From Bdellovibrionales bacterium (lineage in GTDB: Bacteria; Bdellovibrionota; UBA1018; CAIMNF01), in NCBI GenBank assembly GCA_947502835.1, contig CANNBJ010000003.1, positions 124,001-188,000 of the forward strand: 64,000 nucleotides of DNA. The letters run 5' to 3'. The position numbers and the translations under genes are program-made. Below, piece after piece: positions 61,501 through 64,000 of this stretch (its first letter is position 1; the number at the start of each line of letters is the position of its first letter). The notes beneath the pieces were generated by a model. It saw nothing but the letters and a program-made list of their open reading frames with translations. It was not told where the DNA came from and did not search any database.

Positions 61501-63756
61501 ATGCAAAATCCTAAAAACTCCCCGGGCCTGTCTCCAATTGAAATCCTGCCACTCAGCAAAGGCCAAAGAATCCTGATCGGAGTTTCGATTGTGTATTCGG
61601 TTTGTTACTTCATCTGGAGGGGACTCTATTCGGTCGATACCGTGGTCCATCCTGAGTACTCTTGGACCTATTTTGCCTTCGATGCTTTTGGCTTCGTGAG
61701 CAGCCTTTTCTTCATCGCGTCGACCTATCGAATCCGGAAACGCGGATCAATACAACCAGAGCGCACGTATTCGGTCGATGTCTTCATTCCGACCATCAAT
61801 GAAGGGGTCGAGCTCCTTCGAAATACCGTGAGCCATGCACTCAAAATGGATTATCCCCATGAGACCTATCTGCTTGACGATGGTCGAAGGCCTGAAGTGG
61901 AAGCGCTTGCACGCGAGATGGGGGTTGGGTACATCACACGATCCGATAACCGCGGAGCAAAGGCAGGGAACCTCAATCACGCGCTCTCGAAGACCCGGGG
62001 CGAGCTGATTGCCTTGTTTGATGCGGATGGAATTCCCCGGATGGATTTTCTCTCGAAACTCGTAGGCTATTTCAACGACCAGAAGGTTGCCTTGGTTCAG
62101 ACTCCGAACGCGTTTTACAATCTCGACAGTTTTCAACACTGGACTGAGAATTCCGGAAAGAGCATCTGGCATGAACAGTCGCTTTGGTATGATGTCATTC
62201 TAAGGGGTCTCGATTACGGGAATGCATCAACCTGGTGCGGAAGCGGATCGCTGTTCCGGCGTGAGGCGTTTGAAAAAATCGGAGGCGTACCGACCACGTC
62301 CGTAACCGAAGACACGCTTGCCACCCTGAAACTCCATCAGGCTGGATATGACACCGTTTATCACGATGAACCGATCGCATTCAGCCTGGCACCTGACTCC
62401 ATCGAGCCATATTTGGTTCAGCGCGGACGTTGGGCGCTTGGTTCGATTCAGATTCTCAGGGATCATTTTTTCAGAATTCTTTTTTCGGCCAAATTGAACT
62501 GGGCAAAAAAGAAGTCCTACTTCCTGTCGCTGTACTATTTTACCGCGATCCAAAAGGTCCTTTACTACACGGCGCCATTTGCGTTTCTGTGTCTGGATAT
62601 TTCACCCGTGGTTGAACCCGACATCATGTCTCTTCCGATGCTTGGCTATGTGATTCTCTCCACATGGGTTTTCAAGACGCTCGCTCGCGGTACGGGGCGT
62701 GTGTACCGGAATGAGGTGTATTTCATGCACTTGATCCCAGTCTACCTCAAGGCGATCGCTCTTGGTTTGATACCCTTCTTCCGGGGCAAATTCAAAGTGA
62801 CGCCGAAATCCCATGCAGGTGAGATCCCATTCCATCTCTGGGTCGGCCCCGTCATGGTATTCCTTGTTTCCGCGCTTGCCGTGGGAGCGGGAGTGAGCCG
62901 TTATCTGAATGGCGAAGAGCTTGGGCTGGCTGTGATCGTAAGCGTGGGAGTGGCCGCCTATTATCTCCTTATTTCTTTGGGTGCGCTCCTCTATTTTGAC
63001 AAACAGCCGGTCTCCTACGAGTCGAGTTCATTTTTTGATTATCGGCCCTTGCGACTCACAAGTGTGGGCGGGAATCCCCACGTCGATGAGGCTTTGGGAA
63101 TCTCCTTCATGGTTTCTGAAACCGCTGTGGAATTCATTCACAAGGGCTCATTTCCTGAGGGCGAGCGAATCACGCTTGATCTTGAGCTGCCTGCATTGGC
63201 ACTTCATCTTTCGGGAACCGTGACGGGATGCCGGATCTGGAATGAGGCGGATCTCGAGCCTCTACACATCATCCATGTCCGGCTTGATTCCCTTGATCGG
63301 GAAGCCAAGCAACACCTTTCTTTGTATTTCTTCGAGCATGCGACTCCGAAGGTGATGGAAACCACGGCAAAGGCTCTGAGTGAATCCATGGTTCGATTCT
63401 CGGAGGCAAACCAGAAGCGTCAGTCGGAGCGAAGTCCGACGATCGCTCCTGTCGTGATTGAGACTGCGGACGGCAGCGGCTCCAGGTTTGGTTTGCTGAT
63501 GGATGTTTCCACAGGTGGCGCGCTCTTGAGCATGCCATCCGCGCTTGAGCCGGGCTCTCAGATTCAGGTAAGGCTGCCTTGGACCAAGAGTGAAGTGTAC
63601 GCCGAGGTGATCCGGTGTCAGAAGGGGGTGGAGCAGATTCACCCCACATTCCTGATCGGGGTTCGATTCAATAGTCCTGCCGAGATGGAATCAAAGTATC
63701 TTTCACGATTCTATCAGGTGGTGGAGTCGGGTGCGGTCAAGATTCGGGTCGGGTAA
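61501..63756 (+). CDS. bcsA: cellulose synthase-like glycosyltransferase with PilZ domain (BcsA-like)
   Basis: Processive GT2 with LLDDG (126-128), FDADG (174-176), TED (269-271) and QRGRW (307-311), flanked by about eight helices. Residues 540-751 contain two PilZ-like units; the second has MDVSTGGALL, the D-x-S-x-x-G motif, and a preceding Arg-rich stretch (RQSERSPTIAP) for c-di-GMP. It would polymerise UDP-glucose into a beta-1,4-glucan on c-di-GMP binding. The bcsG-like gene follows after 15 bp. BcsB, if present, lies outside this window. Confidence 0.88.
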   Translation: MQNPKNSPGLSPIEILPLSKGQRILIGVSIVYSVCYFIWRGLYSVDTVVHPEYSWTYFAFDAFGFVSSLFFIASTYRIRKRGSIQPERTYSVDVFIPTINEGVELLRNTVSHALKMDYPHETYLLDDGRRPEVEALAREMGVGYITRSDNRGAKAGNLNHALSKTRGELIALFDADGIPRMDFLSKLVGYFNDQKVALVQTPNAFYNLDSFQHWTENSGKSIWHEQSLWYDVILRGLDYGNASTWCGSGSLFRREAFEKIGGVPTTSVTEDTLATLKLHQAGYDTVYHDEPIAFSLAPDSIEPYLVQRGRWALGSIQILRDHFFRILFSAKLNWAKKKSYFLSLYYFTAIQKVLYYTAPFAFLCLDISPVVEPDIMSLPMLGYVILSTWVFKTLARGTGRVYRNEVYFMHLIPVYLKAIALGLIPFFRGKFKVTPKSHAGEIPFHLWVGPVMVFLVSALAVGAGVSRYLNGEELGLAVIVSVGVAAYYLLISLGALLYFDKQPVSYESSSFFDYRPLRLTSVGGNPHVDEALGISFMVSETAVEFIHKGSFPEGERITLDLELPALALHLSGTVTGCRIWNEADLEPLHIIHVRLDSLDREAKQHLSLYFFEHATPKVMETTAKALSESMVRFSEANQKRQSERSPTIAPVVIETADGSGSRFGLLMDVSTGGALLSMPSALEPGSQIQVRLPWTKSEVYAEVIRCQKGVEQIHPTFLIGVRFNSPAEMESKYLSRFYQVVESGAVKIRVG

Positions 63757-63771
63757 GCACGGAATCGAATC

Positions 63772-64000
63772 ATGGTACTGTGGAGCTTTTTTTTCATTTC
63801 AAAGGTGATTCTGCACTATCGCGGTCATCTGCAATTCGACGGGTTCTTGAATGTCCTGATGGGCCTCTACGCCATCCTTCCGTGGGCGGCGAGCCGTTCG
63901 GTGGGGCTCTCGATCCGTAAGAATAGCGGGATTACCACTCTTCATGGTGGTTTCGGTTTGGCTCTCGGGGTTATGCTGTTATGGCACGACAGTTATTTTC
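63772..64000 (+). CDS. bcsG: BcsG-like cellulose phosphoethanolamine transferase, 3' end cut
   Basis: 76 codons are visible to the window edge. The order FFFISKVILHYRGHLQFDGFLNVL, LYAILPW and then GFGLALGVMLLWHDSYF matches the N-terminal membrane part of E. coli BcsG (FYFLVK, LNFHPLLNL, GFALFWHDTW), which adds phosphoethanolamine to cellulose in the periplasm. Only the first helices can be judged; the alkaline-phosphatase-fold catalytic domain lies beyond the window. Confidence 0.68.
   Translation, partial: MVLWSFFFISKVILHYRGHLQFDGFLNVLMGLYAILPWAASRSVGLSIRKNSGITTLHGGFGLALGVMLLWHDSYF

Overview
The window reads as chromosome of a Gram-negative, diderm bacterium of mid-to-high GC. It has TolC, TonB, TatA, many lipoproteins with lipoboxes, outer-membrane-barrel-like exported proteins, a membrane pyrophosphatase and a DUF507 protein. 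The mixture resembles Bdellovibrionota or other delta-proteobacteria-like lineages. That placement is inference from gene content only, because no rRNA or marker alignment could be run.

Layout. 1-9.7 kb: a cut DUF218 protein, exported proteins, rdgB, an MFS transporter, a fused Tgt plus MnmC-like methyltransferase, a divergent RsmI-family methylase and a PilZ plus degenerate HD-GYP protein. 9.7-15 kb: a tight four-gene minus-strand operon for a tripartite ABC/HlyD/TolC exporter ending in a GH16 lipoprotein. 15-23 kb: a dCMP-deaminase-like gene overlapping selO, a flavodoxin, a VanX/DdpX-like dipeptidase, exported proteins and a PAP2 phosphatase. 23.3-24 kb: a tRNA-Ser(GGA) next to a palindrome-rich array that duplicates the 3' end of the tRNA. 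24-30 kb: a Cys-rich secreted protein, then a metal-uptake locus (Fur/Zur-family regulator, TonB, TonB-dependent receptor) with two related 17-bp operators. 30-36 kb: an orphan small-RNA candidate, an esterase, a 201-bp MITE with a 9-bp target duplication that splits a 45-codon gene, Cys-rich lipoproteins, tatA and an Rsm22-like methyltransferase.

36-43.6 kb: a biotin-carboxylase-like protein that has lost its biotinyl lysine, murJ, a DUF507 gene, an MltD-like transglycosylase and rarA. 43.6-48.8 kb: a compact glucose module (EIICBA, HPr, EI and a secreted GH15 glucoamylase). 49-54.4 kb: the housekeeping run rplU, rpmA, obgE, nadD, rsfS, rlmH, comF. 54.5-56.6 kb: a membrane pyrophosphatase. 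56.8-64 kb: a polysaccharide region with a DUF4838/CBM9-like lipoprotein behind a perfect palindrome, a GH5-like enzyme, a BcsA-like synthase with PilZ, and the start of a BcsG-like phosphoethanolamine transferase.

How parts work together: the GH15/PTS operon would turn external or periplasmic alpha-glucan into imported glucose phosphate. The Zur-like regulator probably controls tonB and the receptor. BcsA/BcsG with the divergent GH5 suggest a c-di-GMP-regulated, phosphoethanolamine-decorated cellulose-like polymer. The strongest candidates for undescribed biology are the tRNA-Ser palindromic array (23353-23902), the MITE inside a small gene with a structured leader (32544-32993), the pseudo-biotin-carboxylase (36433-38391), the Tgt-MnmC fusion, and the repeated pattern of promoters abutting start codons without ribosome-binding sites.
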